From Oegoconia quadripuncta (Eukaryota > Arthropoda > Insecta > Lepidoptera > Autostichidae): DNA of 64,000 nucleotides. Where the stretch lies: assembly GCA_949316235.1 (NCBI GenBank), contig OX438742.1, positions 33,982,853-34,046,852 of the forward strand. Reading direction: 5' to 3'. Below are positions 19,821-30,509 of this stretch, piece by piece (the stretch's first letter is position 1; each line of letters starts with the position of its first letter). The notes below the pieces were generated by a model. It did no database searches and was not told the origin of the DNA. It worked only from the letters and a program-made list of their open reading frames with translations. The position numbers were made by a program, and so were the translations under genes.

Positions 19821-21188
19821 ATGTTCTTGCCTTTGAGTGTATTTAATACATAACACACTAAACTATCCGCAGAACAACAGAATAAAGTCAATTTATCTGC
19901 TCAATACTGTGGCTTCAAACTTTAATCCCCGTCTTAAGAGAAACAATTTTAAGATCTCAAGTACCAACTTAAGTTAACCTTAATCTTGAGATCGCTTTTC
20001 TAATACACCTAAGAGGACGAAAAGTGACTTCAGTGGGATTTATACGAATCACCACGTTGTTGTTGTATCGAGAGAATTTTATAATGGATTATCAGGACAG
20101 AACTGAATCCTATACAAAGTCAGCGTACGAAAACAAATTAAATTCGTGATAGAGCCTCAGGGCGCCAAATCAGCCATAAAGACGGCACTGGATTGCCCAG
20201 TTCCCATAGGCCGGATCTGTGTGTCTGTATGTCCGTCTGCCATAAATGACTCAATTGAAACGAGGTCACTACATATACGTACATACTCAATTATGGTTAC
20301 ATGCTCAGTTTGTTTAGTAGCACCATTGTCAGCGTGGTAAAAATTTTGGCAATGCCTGATGGAATTTTATTAAGGTATCAAATCAAATGCCTCAGCTCAC
20401 ATTTTCATGAAACTTGTTATTTAGCTATTACTTACATCGTATTAGGTACCTAATTATATCTCAAATATATTCTCAGAGACAGATTGTCCCATGGAGTACT
20501 TATCCTTTAAAGTGGACATAAAGTTGACAGGGTTGTTAAAACCATTGGGTTTTGAATTAATAGAATGCAGAAAAATGCAAAACTTAGGCTGTTAGAGTAC
20601 ACTTAAGTAAGAATTATGGGAGAATTCCGCGCATTTTTGTCACTGGCCTCATCCTACTACATCCGTAGCAGTCAGACAGAAGATGCACGCTGGCCATAAC
20701 AGTAAATCCAAGCCGTGCCGCCGCCTGGCTCTAGCATACTAATGCAGATTTTGTGCGCGTTTCCACAATCTTTAAAACCGAATGAGGTAACTAAACACAC
20801 GGCTAAAATATCCCCTACTCAGCTGTGAATAAATATTACCTATCTTAAGATACTAATTAATATTAAGGTAAGATAAAAATGTGACTTAACCCGTTCGCTG
20901 CCAATATTTTACATACTCAAAATCATGTCAACCACAGCTTACAGCTGTGATTTTAATCGATTAGTCATTTTGTCTGACAGTGATATGGCATAAAACCTAC
21001 ATCTGTAATGGCGAAAGGCTTTCAAAATAATTACAAAAATAGTTGACTGAGTGCATTTCACACATACAGGCACGCAAGTTTTCATGTGATGTTTTTTTGA
21101 AGTTATATTACTTAATATAGTTTACTGAAACGTTTTCCGTTCGGAATTATTTCACTGATCTTACTAAGTACAGATGTAGACAGCTTGT
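19821..21188. other. Intergenic; degenerate CTCAAG/TTAAG words
   Basis: Between about 19930 and 20010, CTTAAGAG, GATCTCAAG, CTTAAGTTAA and CTTGAGATC recall the inner words of the foldback at 38086, so this may be a decayed relative. The rest is unrecognised. Confidence 0.35.
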
Positions 21189-21338
21189 TTATAATGAAAC
21201 AAATAATTTCTAGTAAGTACAACTAAATCTATGGGGAAGGCCTATGTTTAGATGTGGATGTCCTATAATGTGATATGATGATTTATCATCCTCAGTTATG
21301 GCTACTAGAAATTATTTGTTTTGTTCCTTCATTATGAA
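21189..21338. repeat. Foldback arms surrounding an RTE tail
   Basis: Left arm ATAATGAAACAAATAATTTC (then TAGTA, to 21215) is mirrored on the right by TACTAGAAATTATTTGTTTT and CCTTCATTATGAA (21303-21338). A short RTE 3' end sits between the arms, so the foldback probably existed before the insertion. Confidence 0.6.
21231..21290 (+). mobile_element. Short RTE 3' end
   Basis: TGGGGAAGGCCTATGTTTAG, ATGTGGATGTCCTATAATGT, then GATATGATGATTTA: only the last 60 bp of the RTE family, decayed. Confidence 0.6.
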
Positions 21339-21369
21339 TAACAATTTTCTTGAAATAAAGACGCACAAG

Positions 21370-21481
21370 CTTATATATATATGTGATCAAAGTTATAAGT
21401 CAAGATTGGTTGTACTAAAAAGAGACCACTATTTTATATGAACAACCAATCTTCAGCAACAAGTTTGATCACACCTATAAG
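21370..21481. repeat. Imperfect hairpin element
   Basis: Arms of about 40 bp: GTGATCAAAGTTATAAGTCA and AGATTGGTTGT on the left, against ACAACCAATCTTCAGCAACA and AGTTTGATCAC on the right. CTTATA/TATAAG lies at the outer ends. MITE-like; family unknown. Confidence 0.6.
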
Positions 21482-21854
21482 TTTCATTGCATATTCAGCA
21501 CATTGAATACGGTAGTTATGCTGAAGGAAATGTAATAGTAGGAAAAACAATTACAATAACAAAATGATAAAATCCATCATTTACCATTATTACATGTCAA
21601 CTCAAGACTGGAGACTGAATATGATTTTTAAAATGTAAATGTAACAATAATAGTAGATTGTTAACCAAGGGCTGTATGACCTCAATTGCATACGAGGTTT
21701 TTAAATCGATTTCAACTAACATACGATGTGACTGCGAAACAAATACTTCGATATTTAAAATAAAATCTTCATAAATTCTAATATAAATTGTCTCGATTCC
21801 GATTCGAGTAAATAATCGATACCGAGAAAAAAAAAACTTTTTAAAAATATTCTT

Positions 21855-22167
21855 GGCTTTTTGGCGGGAACTCGGCGAGTGAAGTAGCATTTTTCTTTAT
21901 AAGTCTTAAAATTTGTGCATTCTAACTTTTGAAGCTTAATAATGGCAGAATATTGTGCAGTAAACGTTAGTGTTGGTGTACAGGTGAAGGGAAGTGTAAA
22001 TTAAAGTGCGTAACGGAGCTTTCGGGTTCCCACAAGAAGCCGCCAAAATCTTTTGTAAAGCATTCTGCCACTTTACTGAAGAATGACTTGACCGTGACTA
22101 GACTCTGTATACGACGAATTACTTGTTTTGATTGAGACTGACCTATAAACTGAAGAAATAAGATAAA
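21855..22167 (+). repeat. Unrecognised retroposed sequence, copy 1
   Basis: About 313 bp nearly identical to the reverse complement of 40227-40550. Starts GGCTTTTTGGCGGGAACTCG and includes ATGGCAGAATATTGTGCAGT at 21941, a frame that closes after 20 codons. It then reads GGTTCCCACAAGAAGCCGCC and ends at GAAGAAATAAGATAAAT. A longer frame across CVTELSGSHKKPPKSF is open in both copies but lacks a start. Unlike copy 2 it shows no poly(A) tract or target-site duplication, and it diverges before the 3' end of copy 2, so it is probably 3'-truncated or older. The minus-strand open frame through the copy is also preserved in copy 2, but this follows from high identity. Confidence 0.7.
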
Positions 22168-23067
22168 TTCACTCGAAACTGGCAGTAATGTCCCTCGACA
22201 ATGAGGTTGACTGGTTGCCATCCTCAAAAATAAGAAGAAGAAGAAAATATTCTTCTTGCAGTATGAGTATGACAGTTCTTTTTTCAAATTCCAAAACCTA
22301 TGCTGTAATGCTAACATTATCCATACACCCCGGCATTTTAACTTGCATTGCGTCATCAAGTGGAATGATAATGGAAACAAATAGAACGCTTCTAGAGACG
22401 AAGTTGGGATATAATATGAGTATGAGGACGTACGTATATATTACAAAAATTATCTTGGAAAGTAGAAACACAAAATATAATAACATAATGCGTTGCGACA
22501 GGCGCGCACTCTGAACACTCATACATGGCTGAACTAGGCGCGGAGCTTGCCCAATATTGTAATTCTTCGTGACTTCAAAGTTTAAAATAAAATTTTGAAT
22601 TTGCATCACGATAGTAGTTTTTGTGTGGGGTAAAATACATAGCGGGGCCTACTGTCACCTCCTAATAGGACAGCAGCATTATTTTAACCTTGTTTAATAA
22701 TGTGAAATCCTAACCTAGCCGTTTCTAATACAACTTTTTATTATTTATTTTACATAACGAATATTTATTTACTGAATACTCAATAAAAATTTTTCAGTTA
22801 TTCAGTGGGTTCAGTGGGAACTAGGTAGACAGTTACGAAGATTACCCTTACTACAAAAAAGATTACGGCGTTGTAGGCGCGTCCATCCACAGTTTTTTTT
22901 CTGGCCTGAAGCAGTTTTGCGTAATCTTTCGTATGGCGCCAAAACCGAACTAAAAAATAAAACTCATTATAATACAGGTACAAGGACTTTGCTTGTAATT
23001 CTGAAAAAATGTACAACCTCCTTAGCTATCGAAAAATCTTGAGTATAAAACGATGTATAATCTATTT
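22168..23067. other. Intergenic, nothing recognised
   Basis: Two overlapping open frames (22188-22514 plus, 22298-22609 minus) coexist, so neither is credible on length alone. The minus one ends in a peptide, PLDDAMQVKMPGCMDNVSIT, that looks more protein-like than its surroundings. I cannot place it. Confidence 0.35.
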
Positions 23068-23345
23068 TTAAGCGCGACGCAAGAAGAGGGGTGTTATAAG
23101 TTTGTCTGCTATGGTTGTGTGCGAGTGCCTGTCTGTGTGTATGTCTGTGGCACCGTAGCTCTTAAATGGGTGAAGCTATTTGGATGCGGTTGTTTTTATT
23201 TGAAAGCAAAAATCGGTTCAGCCGTTTTGTTTTCATCGCTTGTCTTCTGGGGTTTTTCCTAAATTTTCAAATGCCTGTATTTGCGAGTGTAGAAAATCAA
23301 AATTCAAAATACAATTTTTCTACATCTATCGGTAGATGGCGCAAA
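23068..23345 (+). repeat. Dispersed repeat with GT-rich core
   Basis: Second member of the group at 5782. It has GCGACGCAAGAAGAGGGGTG, TGTCTGTGTGTATGTCTGTG, GCACCGTAGCTCTTAAATGG, CAAAAATCGGTTCAGCCGTT, and an end with CTATCGGTAGATGGCGCAAA. The 'GTGGCACCGTAGCTC' and 'ATCGGTTCAGCCGTTT' words are familiar from lepidopteran repeats. Confidence 0.6.
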
Positions 23346-23382
23346 TGGTAATTAAAAACGCTTTCGTGAACGAACTGGTTTA

Positions 23383-23582
23383 TTTTATGCATAACGGGTA
23401 AGTGCTTGACCTCAATCACACCTGATGTTAAGTGAAGATGAGGCCGAAGTGACCGGAACCGTCAACTTAATTGGGGCTATTTCATCTTAAACAGCCGGAA
23501 CACAACAACGCTCTCAACATTGCTGCAGGCAGACTTATAAGTTGGTGATAGCTGACCAGGCGGACATTTAAAAATGCCTTAC
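23383..23582 (-). repeat. SINE-A, truncated and deleted
   Basis: GTGCTTGACCTCAATCACAC, TTAAGTGAAGATGAGGCCGA, then a shortened central part, CCGGAACACAACAACGCTCT, and CCAGGCGGACATTTAAAAAT. The head (A and B boxes) is absent. Confidence 0.8.
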
Positions 23583-23974
23583 AGAATCTGCTTTAAGTTC
23601 AGACGTGTTAGGTATTAGTGAAGACTGTAGTCCACGTTATGTAAACCACGCACACATGATGACAGAATCGCCAAGCTCTGAAGTCTACTGAAATGCAGAG
23701 GCGATCTTAGATTTATTTACTGACGGCAAATATCCGCAAAGACAAGGGAAACGTATCTTGCCTGATGATTTATGTTGAACATTTTCATCACAACAAGAAT
23801 TCATTTCTTTTGTATATGGTGATGTTTAATATGTCCCTATTCTAAAATCGATAGATCATACTATCCTCTTGACGATTTTAATTCTTGAACTGAAGCCGGC
23901 CTTCCATGATATGATATTAATTTAAAAGTCGGCATCTACTTAGGAACTTGAGCTTACCAAAATTTTCATTTCAT
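23583..23974. other. Intergenic, nothing recognised
   Basis: No feature supported. Confidence 0.45.
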
Positions 23975-24037
23975 TTTCTTCACTTAACATCAGGAGTGAT
24001 TGAGGTCAAGTACAAACCCGTTGTGCATAAAAAAAAA
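23975..24037 (+). repeat. SINE-A 3'-terminal fragment
   Basis: TCTTCACTTAACATCAGGAG, TGATTGAGGTCAAGTACAAA, then CCCGTTGTGCATAAAAAAAA: the extreme 3' end with its poly(A), so a severely 5'-truncated insertion. Confidence 0.8.
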
Positions 24038-24954
24038 GTCACAAATTTAGAGCTGAAATGTTGACAGAGTGCGGCGCAGGTAAAAGCGTTTTCATACCCC
24101 GATTTCCCATAAGTTCTAAACGATTGCATCAATACCACCAACAAAACGGAAACAAGCCAAGCAGCCGTTGAACTTGTGCATTTCGCGCGAACCAACTCTT
24201 AGGAGTAAAACCCCGAACTTCTTTATTTTTTTAAATATCCTGATACAACCGATCGGGGGAAGTACCGATCCAGACTACTAGACACAGAATCCGTGACTAG
24301 ACGCATTTCGTATACGATTGAGTCGTTATCATTGTTCTATAGCAGTTTTTTGACACACAGTGCTAATATTGTCGTCGGAAATCTAAAGAAATTTGGGTAT
24401 ATTTTTTTCGTTAAAGAGCAAGTACGTATGCTAAAGAAAATGTATTTCAATATGTAGTCTCCGCGTACGAAGTCGCGGGCACGGTTGAGTAGAACGGCGT
24501 AGTGAAGCTATTCGCTACAAGATGGCGTTACGAGAGATGTTGACGTAAAGAATAAGCATGCTACACCTCCAGATGAAGATTATTATCGGGCGTTTCAATG
24601 TACGTAACATAAAGGAAACATAATTCTCATTAAATACCGATATTGTTAGTTTACAATGTCGTGTCCCTAGTATGTCGAATTAAACAACGAAACGTTGAAA
24701 TCGAACAAGAGATATCAGCTGTTTTATTAAAAATATTTTTTTAGGCGTCGAACATGGCACAAACAATTACGTTAGTATTAGATACATAGTCGAGAAACGT
24801 GGTGGTAGCCACCTAATTCGCATACAAACTTGGAGCCCTTTTGTCCTCTTCTTCAGAATATTTTCTACAGCGCATATAATATCTATATAATATAACATCT
24901 ATGCGATATAAGTAGTACGTACTGATCGTCAACATATTAGATGTGACGTGTAGA
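24038..24954. other. Intergenic, nothing recognised
   Basis: A short CGCGTACGAAGTCGCGGGCA at about 24462 recalls the common 'TTCGTCCGCG' repeats but is too short to call. Confidence 0.4.
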
Positions 24955-25158
24955 CAACATCTTACGTCACAGCCTTCTCTCCCTAGAAACCAATGGCTTA
25001 TTATCCACCACGGTGGACGAAACTGTATATTAGTGTAGTGGTTTAATCTACGCTCCGAAGCACGGAAATGAAAATGAAGACTGAAAAAGCTACCAATGGT
25101 CACCCATCCAAGAATTGATCGTGCCAGACGTGGCTTAACTTCACTAATCGAAGATGAC
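24955..25158 (-). repeat. SINE with 5S-rRNA-like head, copy 1
   Basis: On the minus strand the first 60 bp (25158 down to 25099) reads GTGAAGTTAAGCCACGTCTG and then CAATTCTTGGATGGGTGACC. This is a close relative of the 5S rRNA internal promoter region (AAGTTAAGCAACGTC...GGATGGGTGACC). The body follows: TTTCCGTGCTTCGGAGCGTA, GTCCACCGTGGTGGATAATA and an end TCTAGGGAGAGAAGGCTG. It is not a 5S gene, because only the central part of 5S is present and unrelated sequence follows. It fits a 5S-derived SINE (SINE3 type). Confidence 0.7.
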
Positions 25159-25327
25159 TAGTTTTTGCGTGTATCGAGAGTGGTGTAATATATTTAGCAA
25201 TTTCAAAATTTTCACTCAGGGGTTATTTGTACCACAGGGTCAATTATACCGTTACTATGCTCCCCTCGCTACTTGTACAATTGCCCCCAAGTACGCATTT
25301 TGAATAAAAAAAAACAGGAATTTCGGC

Positions 25328-25545
25328 TATATTAAACTAGCCACCCGTCCCGACTACGCACGGCAATTACTTTCCATAAATGTATGTATTATTACTCGAA
25401 CTCTTCTGGAAGAAATACTCTAAATGATAGAGAAAACAGTACAAAAATTGGGTGCATAGTGTGTTTATCTAACTGCACAAACAGACAGACGCTTATTTTA
25501 TACTATTTTATACTACTTTTTTTTATACTATAATATAGTATCTAT
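25328..25545 (+). repeat. Decayed dispersed repeat (ACTAGCCACCCGTCCCG)
   Basis: ACTAGCCACCCGTCCCGACT, then ACGCACGGCAATTA, with a downstream CTGCACAAACAGACAGACGC: the start and near-end words of a common lepidopteran repeat whose intact form begins with 'ACCCGCCCCGGCTTCGCACGG'. Much degraded. Confidence 0.5.
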
Positions 25546-25796
25546 CTCTATATTAGAGATATTAGAGATTCGATATGAAGAAGTAAATGATGTCTACATG
25601 TACGTAGCATTAAGAGAATAGGATTGCGACGTATCATCCACCGATAGATTAAGCAAAAAATTCAATAAGGTTTTCTAGCATTATTCCAGAATTATTATGT
25701 GATGGCAGGATTGAAATTGGATAAACTATATTAGACAGAAGTCTAGGCACATTGCATTACCCTTGCAATAATATTCCGCATCGATATTATATTGTA

Positions 25797-26036
25797 CTAG
25801 CTTTCCTCCCGCGACTTCGTCCGCGTGGAAGATTTTATCAAAATACAAACAACAAACTTTCATCCCCTATTTTATCCCCTTGGGGGTAGAATTTATCAAA
25901 ATCCTTTCTTAGCGGATGCCTACGTCATAACATCTACCTGCATGCCAAATTTCAGCCGGATCCGTCCAGTGGTTTGGGCTGGGCGTTGATAGATCACTAT
26001 GTCAGTCACCTTTGAGTTATATATATTTAGATAAGA
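25797..26036 (+). repeat. Dispersed repeat (GCGACTTCGTCCGCGTGGA)
   Basis: Clear copy of a widespread insect repeat: CCCGCGACTTCGTCCGCGTG, TTTTATCCCCTTGGGGGTAG, TTAGCGGATGCCTACGTCAT, CATGCCAAATTTCAGCCGGA, TCCGTCCAGTGGTTTGGGCT, and an end with CACTATGTCAGTCACCTTTG and ATATATATTTAGAT. No coding capacity. Confidence 0.75.
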
Positions 26037-26102
26037 CAATTTCTTTGCCCATGCACATCGCAGACTTATATTAGATACAATAAATAAATTAATATATATA
26101 TA

Positions 26103-26250
26103 TTTTTTATGGACAACGGATTGGTGCTTGACCTCAATCACACCTGATGTTAAGTGAAGATGAGGCCGAAGGTGGCAGCGTATTGACCCGGACACCCCAT
26201 ATTATTTGGGGGACTGGCTATCTTATCTCTGACAACCGGAACACAACAAC
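26103..26250 (-). repeat. SINE-A 3' half
   Basis: TTGGTGCTTGACCTCAATCA, TTAAGTGAAGATGAGGCCGA, GGGGGACTGGCTATCTTATC, stopping in CCGGAACACAACAAC where a SINE-B begins without a gap. Confidence 0.85.
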
Positions 26251-26475
26251 TAAATATTTCGGACACTTACATCAATCATCTAGTCCCAAACTAAGCAAAG
26301 TTTGTGCTACGGATACTAGATAACGGGTAAACATACATAAATATTTATATAAACATCCATGACCCGGGAATAAATGTACGTATTCATCACACAAATATTT
26401 ACCCCTCGCGGGATTCGAACCTGCAACCGTTGGTTTTGCTGACAGGGTCACTATCCACTACCCCAACCGGTCGTC
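26251..26475 (-). repeat. SINE-B, near full length
   Basis: TTTCGGACACTTACATCAAT, AATCATCTAGTCCCAAACTA, CGGGAATAAATGTACGTATT, the B-box complement GGGATTCGAACCTGCAACCG, the A-box complement GGGTCACTATCCACTACCCC, and AACCGGTCGTC at the 5' end. One of the best preserved copies. Confidence 0.9.
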
Positions 26476-27179
26476 ATATATATAGGCATTACATGTTATA
26501 CAGCTTTATTTCATGAAATTACGAATGTTATAATACCTATATACCTAATCTAAAATCTCATGTGTATTTTATTTGGGAACAACACAAAGGTTTAGTGTTA
26601 AAATTCTAGTTTGTAATATAATCCAGACATACAATAGGCGATAGTTTAAATATTCGATGCATTTCAAATGTATGACATCGATAAAATCGAAGATTATCTA
26701 AACGAATAGTCCCAAAGTGGGGATTCTATTATTTGCACGTTTAAAATTATCTAAGATTATGCGAATAAATGAGCAAATAACATTAGTAATGCTCGTAATC
26801 TAATACCTGACGTATGACATACAACAATGTAATTACTAGTACCTAAGTATTCACACGCTGTGTACTTAGTACTGATACCTACGTAGGTAGGTACCTATAA
26901 CAAGTACGAAATATTGGGTTGAGATGGGATTACAGTCGATGTTGAACGGATCATTTTGATGTTTTAACGCGTTATTTATTACCGGCGTCACAATTAATCC
27001 AATAATATTCTTGTTATTCCCGGATGGCCTGAATACACTGGATTTAGTACGTAGTTATATAATTTATTGCTTCTGTAATGTAGTATTTATTTAAAATGAG
27101 CAGTGATTATATGGTTGGATATCGCTTGAGCTCTTGGCATATTCAAAATTATTAAGCTAAGCACACACATACTCGTTTA
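26476..27179. other. Intergenic, nothing recognised
   Basis: AT-rich; a cluster of TACCTA/TAGGTA words near 26875-26900 is typical of lepidopteran non-coding DNA. Confidence 0.45.
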
Positions 27180-27290
27180 TTGCCCGTGGTCCGATCACCG
27201 AGTTCTACTGGTCGATCCATGGGCAATTCTTTTTGCCTGTGGTTCTATCAATCGGACTACGGGAAAATCAAATTGCCCGTAGTCCTATTG
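27180..27290. repeat. Alternating inverted TTGCCCGTGGTCC copies
   Basis: TTGCCCGTGGTCCGAT, then inverted ATGGGCAAT, direct TTTGCCTGTGGTTC, inverted ATCGGACTACGGG, direct ATTGCCCGTAGTCC. At least five partly complementary copies within 110 bp make a compound hairpin, probably a decayed foldback element. Confidence 0.6.
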
Positions 27291-27599
27291 GTGTGTGTAA
27301 ATTCTCTTTGTATGTAAACTTCATGCAGGAAAATTGTTTAAAATTAAAAAAAAATCTAATTGACACTGTTTTTTTAGAATTTATATTCCTAAATATATTT
27401 TATCCTAGACCGTTTTGCACCACGTTTCCACAATGAATGTCGATTTAGGTAGTGATATTTGTTTAATTAATAGAAAAGGTGGTACAATAATTTTATAATA
27501 TAAGTAAAAGCAAGTGATACATTATTCCATTGTTAATTTAGTGATTATCGTGAACGACCAAAACTTCAACGTGTTCAAAACAAACATTGTTCCAAATTC

Positions 27600-27780
27600 G
27601 AAACACAGAGTTGAGTCCCGACCGGGCCATCAGCCGCGCAGATTGGGCGCTCGCGCGAGCTGGCGCCCGGTGTGGCGGATCTGCCCCCCGCGGTCCGTGG
27701 GAACGGCGGCACGTGGGACGGCTGGTGGCGACCTCCACAGCCCCGCCTGGGCAGACACGTTCGCGAATACGCTCTACATT
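27600..27780. other. GC-rich, CpG-rich island
   Basis: Sharply different from the AT-rich surroundings (for example GCGCTCGCGCGAGCTGGCGC and CCCCCCGCGGTCCGTGGGAA). Open in more than one frame on both strands, which high GC alone explains. No domain is recognisable. Possibilities are a first exon or promoter of a host gene, a piece of another transposon, or an insertion of foreign origin. A possible donor-like GTTAGT lies at 27855, but nothing establishes transcription direction. Confidence 0.5.
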
Positions 27781-27929
27781 CGAAGATGTAAACACGCTTT
27801 GGTTGTTTTAATCAATGCAGACAAGGCACTGATGTTTCCAAGAAGTGAAACTTTTGGTTAGTTCATTGCGAGAGGCAAAACATACATAACGTCACGACCT
27901 TTATCCCAAACATTAGTGTGTGGGTGTTC

Positions 27930-27952
27930 CAAGCATTAAAGTTTAATGCTTG
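27930..27952. repeat. 23-bp near-perfect palindrome
   Basis: CAAGCATTAAA, one central base, TTTAATGCTTG. Isolated; no flanking element seen. Confidence 0.85.
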
Positions 27953-28654
27953 AAGCTACATACCTACACGGTTCACCTTCCGAATTATACAGAAAGTACA
28001 TGTGGCAAGGGGTGGTCCCATTGCCGTTAAAACGTGCAAATCTATAAATAGTTTTTGGTGGAAAGTACCGTAGTCGCTTTTACCGGAAGAGATGGGTTAG
28101 TTCTATTCTTTTTACGTTCCGAAACTACACAGCATTGTAAGTACCTGAATGTTTAAACATGATTATTTTCTTTAGTTTTACAACCTTGTTCTTGTTGATA
28201 TACAAATTCCTCTCGCAATAATTAGGTCCGTAAGCGTCCGAAGCCCTGTCCTCCATACTGTACGGACGGAGTAGAGTAAACAGGGCGGTTGGCGGTCAAG
28301 GTTGCCTATTTCAGGCACCGGTCAACGCCCGCTCATCCCATGCCAAACGATTCAATATGGCGGACAGCCGACTATATTTTTTCATACAATTTCTGGAACA
28401 TGTGGGCTCGCGCTGTGTATTTGTTTTTGGAGTATAGACGATAACGATTGTAGTGATACGTTCCTGCAGTCATTAATGTATGTATGATGCAGCTAAATAC
28501 CTAAACGAACTATGAAATTTTGATGATTAAAAGCGTGATAGAAAATAGAATCTACCTTTAATCTATATTAAATAAGTAGGTAGTCCTAATTCGAGAATTA
28601 GCGAATACTTACACCTACATTTTGAAAGGTCCAAAACAAAAGATGATGGGTCAC
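27953..28654. other. Intergenic, nothing recognised
   Basis: Balanced-composition patch at about 28225-28330 (GTCCGAAGCCCTGTCCTCCA, CAGGGCGGTTGGCGGTCAAG) without an identifiable origin. Confidence 0.4.
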
Positions 28655-28860
28655 TTGATATGACATGACACTTTTTGAAGAACATAATAGAGGGAAAGAT
28701 TAAAGGAAAGAGAGGATGAGGGACACCTAGGCGCAATTGCTTTCACCAAGGGAAAGAAAAAGTGAATGTCCTGTCATAGGTTAAATCCAGGGCGGAAAGC
28801 AGAGGCGTGATCATCAGCACCACCGATAGCTCATAAATTGAAGAAGAATATAAACGTACG
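28655..28860 (+). mobile_element. LINE ORF2 C-terminal fragment (endonuclease-RT type)
   Basis: The plus strand gives DMTLFEEHNRGKD in pieces. In the frame that aligns best it reads LKNIIEGKIKGKRG with an internal stop, then TPRRNCFHQGKKKVNVLS and SRAESRGVIISTTDSS. This corresponds to the 'LKNIIEGKIEGKRGRGRPR' C-terminal region of RTE-like LINE proteins. Several lesions; not functional. Distinct from the EAYVQQW RTE family elsewhere in the window. Confidence 0.6.
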
Positions 28861-30509
28861 TGAAACGATTGTTAAACTGATCTAATGTTATTCAACGATT
28901 GTCTGAATTAATTGAATGACTTCGATAAACTTTTACACTATTCGAAAACACGCATCTTTATTACACTGTCTATATTATGACAAGTTAGTAATTTCGGTTG
29001 TCAGAGATAATATAGCCAGTCCTCCAAATTGGCGGGTCAGTACGCTTCCACCTTCGACCTCATCTTCGAATCGATCTCAAATATTTCGCAAAAGTGCATA
29101 GCGTACCTAATAGGATTATTTTACATCTGCTCTTTATGGCATAAAAATGTATTGTGTAGTTTATGTCACTACATTTAACTAATGTAGCTATAGATTTCAA
29201 GGGGCGATTTGGGCAAGTCGTTAGTTAATGCAAAGTGTTATATTGTTTGTCACGTGTCACAGATTATTAGCGAATTAACGGGTATTGACAACACAAGCCG
29301 ATAAGTATAAACGTATTTCACGGTTATGGTTTCGATAAATATGTAATTCCAGACATTGTTTCATTTTAAATGGAATATGAAAATGGTTGATTACCCGCCA
29401 AGTACCTAGATCTTAATACATAATTAAAGCAGGTTGATTTACTTATGGTGAACCGCATATAGCTATAGCTATGTGAGATTCAGGTCCGTAGGTAGGTATG
29501 CATTTAGGAAACTTACGATACCAACAAGGCAGGAGATATAGGTAAGTGGCAAGCCGTTTTATGAAGTTAAACTTTATTGAATAACCATAACATAATGGTT
29601 AAATAATGTAGGTATGATACCAGGTAATGAAATACATTAACCCTTTCACAGGTCGTCTTCAGGCAATATAATATTAAAAATAACAATACTACTTTCTGGA
29701 TAGGGTCCAACATTCAATTCATCGCCTGCTTGTATGTAAAAACTTATATGGGAATTGGCATACTATGTAACTTAAGTAATTTGTTAGTCGTTAATGCAGT
29801 CATAAAATCAATTTTACTATCAATAAAACCTAATACAATACCAATGCCAGAACAAGAGGGGACGCTGGGAACGTGACGTGTTCAAAACTGCGCGGATTAG
29901 TTGCCGACGTTATTCATGTGCATACGCACGCAACACGGTGACATCTATGAATTTAGATATTTTAATGTCCACGTAATGTAAGGACCTACTTGTTAAAACT
30001 ATCGACTCTCACGTAATATCAGTTTGGACGAGCTGGTAAACGCCATGATATCACATCTACATCCAGTTATAAGTTATAGGCACGCCAGGGAATTCGATCT
30101 TTAGCTTATCCAGTCCATTATAGCTGGAGACTTCCCACATTATGTTAAGCTACTCGCGGTCTCTGCTCCAAAAATCGCTTGGTCCAGCAATGCCATATAT
30201 GGGCAGCCAAATATTAGCAGTTGCATGGCTTTATCATGGGACCGACTGATTGAAATATGTCCTCTGAAGCAGGAACAACCTCGTATGGGATGCCCCTAAC
30301 GCTCACCCATCCAATGCTCGATGACATCAACCGAGTATCTCAGCCAGGGGATGAATGGTGGATGAAATTTATGGCAAATGCCCATGTCGTGCCCACACCC
30401 ATATCAGTCCAATCCATTCCCAAAATGAAGAAGAGTATGTCTAGGTATCGTAGGTAGGCGTAAAGCATTTCCCAGCGAAAAAAAAAATAAAAAATAAGGT
30501 ATTTAGGAC
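28861..30509. other. Mostly unrecognised, with one SINE fragment
   Basis: Apart from the SINE-A piece at 28993-29068 nothing is firmly identified. An open plus-strand stretch at 30257-30457 (MSSEAGTTSYGMPLTLTHPM at its start) has balanced codon composition but no recognisable motif. It lies just upstream of an RTE fragment, so could belong to another element. Confidence 0.35.
28993..29068 (+). repeat. SINE-A internal fragment
   Basis: TTTCGGTTGTCAGAGATAAT, AGCCAGTCCTCCAAATTGGC, GGGTCAGTACGCTTCCACCT, CATCTTC. Ends before the 3' tail. Confidence 0.8.

Noticed and set aside
21967..22380. 137-codon minus-strand open frame
   Set aside because: Part runs through the retroposed sequence, antisense to its poly(A) orientation, and the rest is AT-rich with TTT-rich low complexity; no motif.
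25099..25158. 5S rRNA gene
   Set aside because: Only the central promoter part of 5S is present, diverged, and fused to a repeat body.
27514..27861. 115-codon frame across the GC-rich island
   Set aside because: Frames are open on both strands because of base composition; no domain or codon bias supports one over the others.
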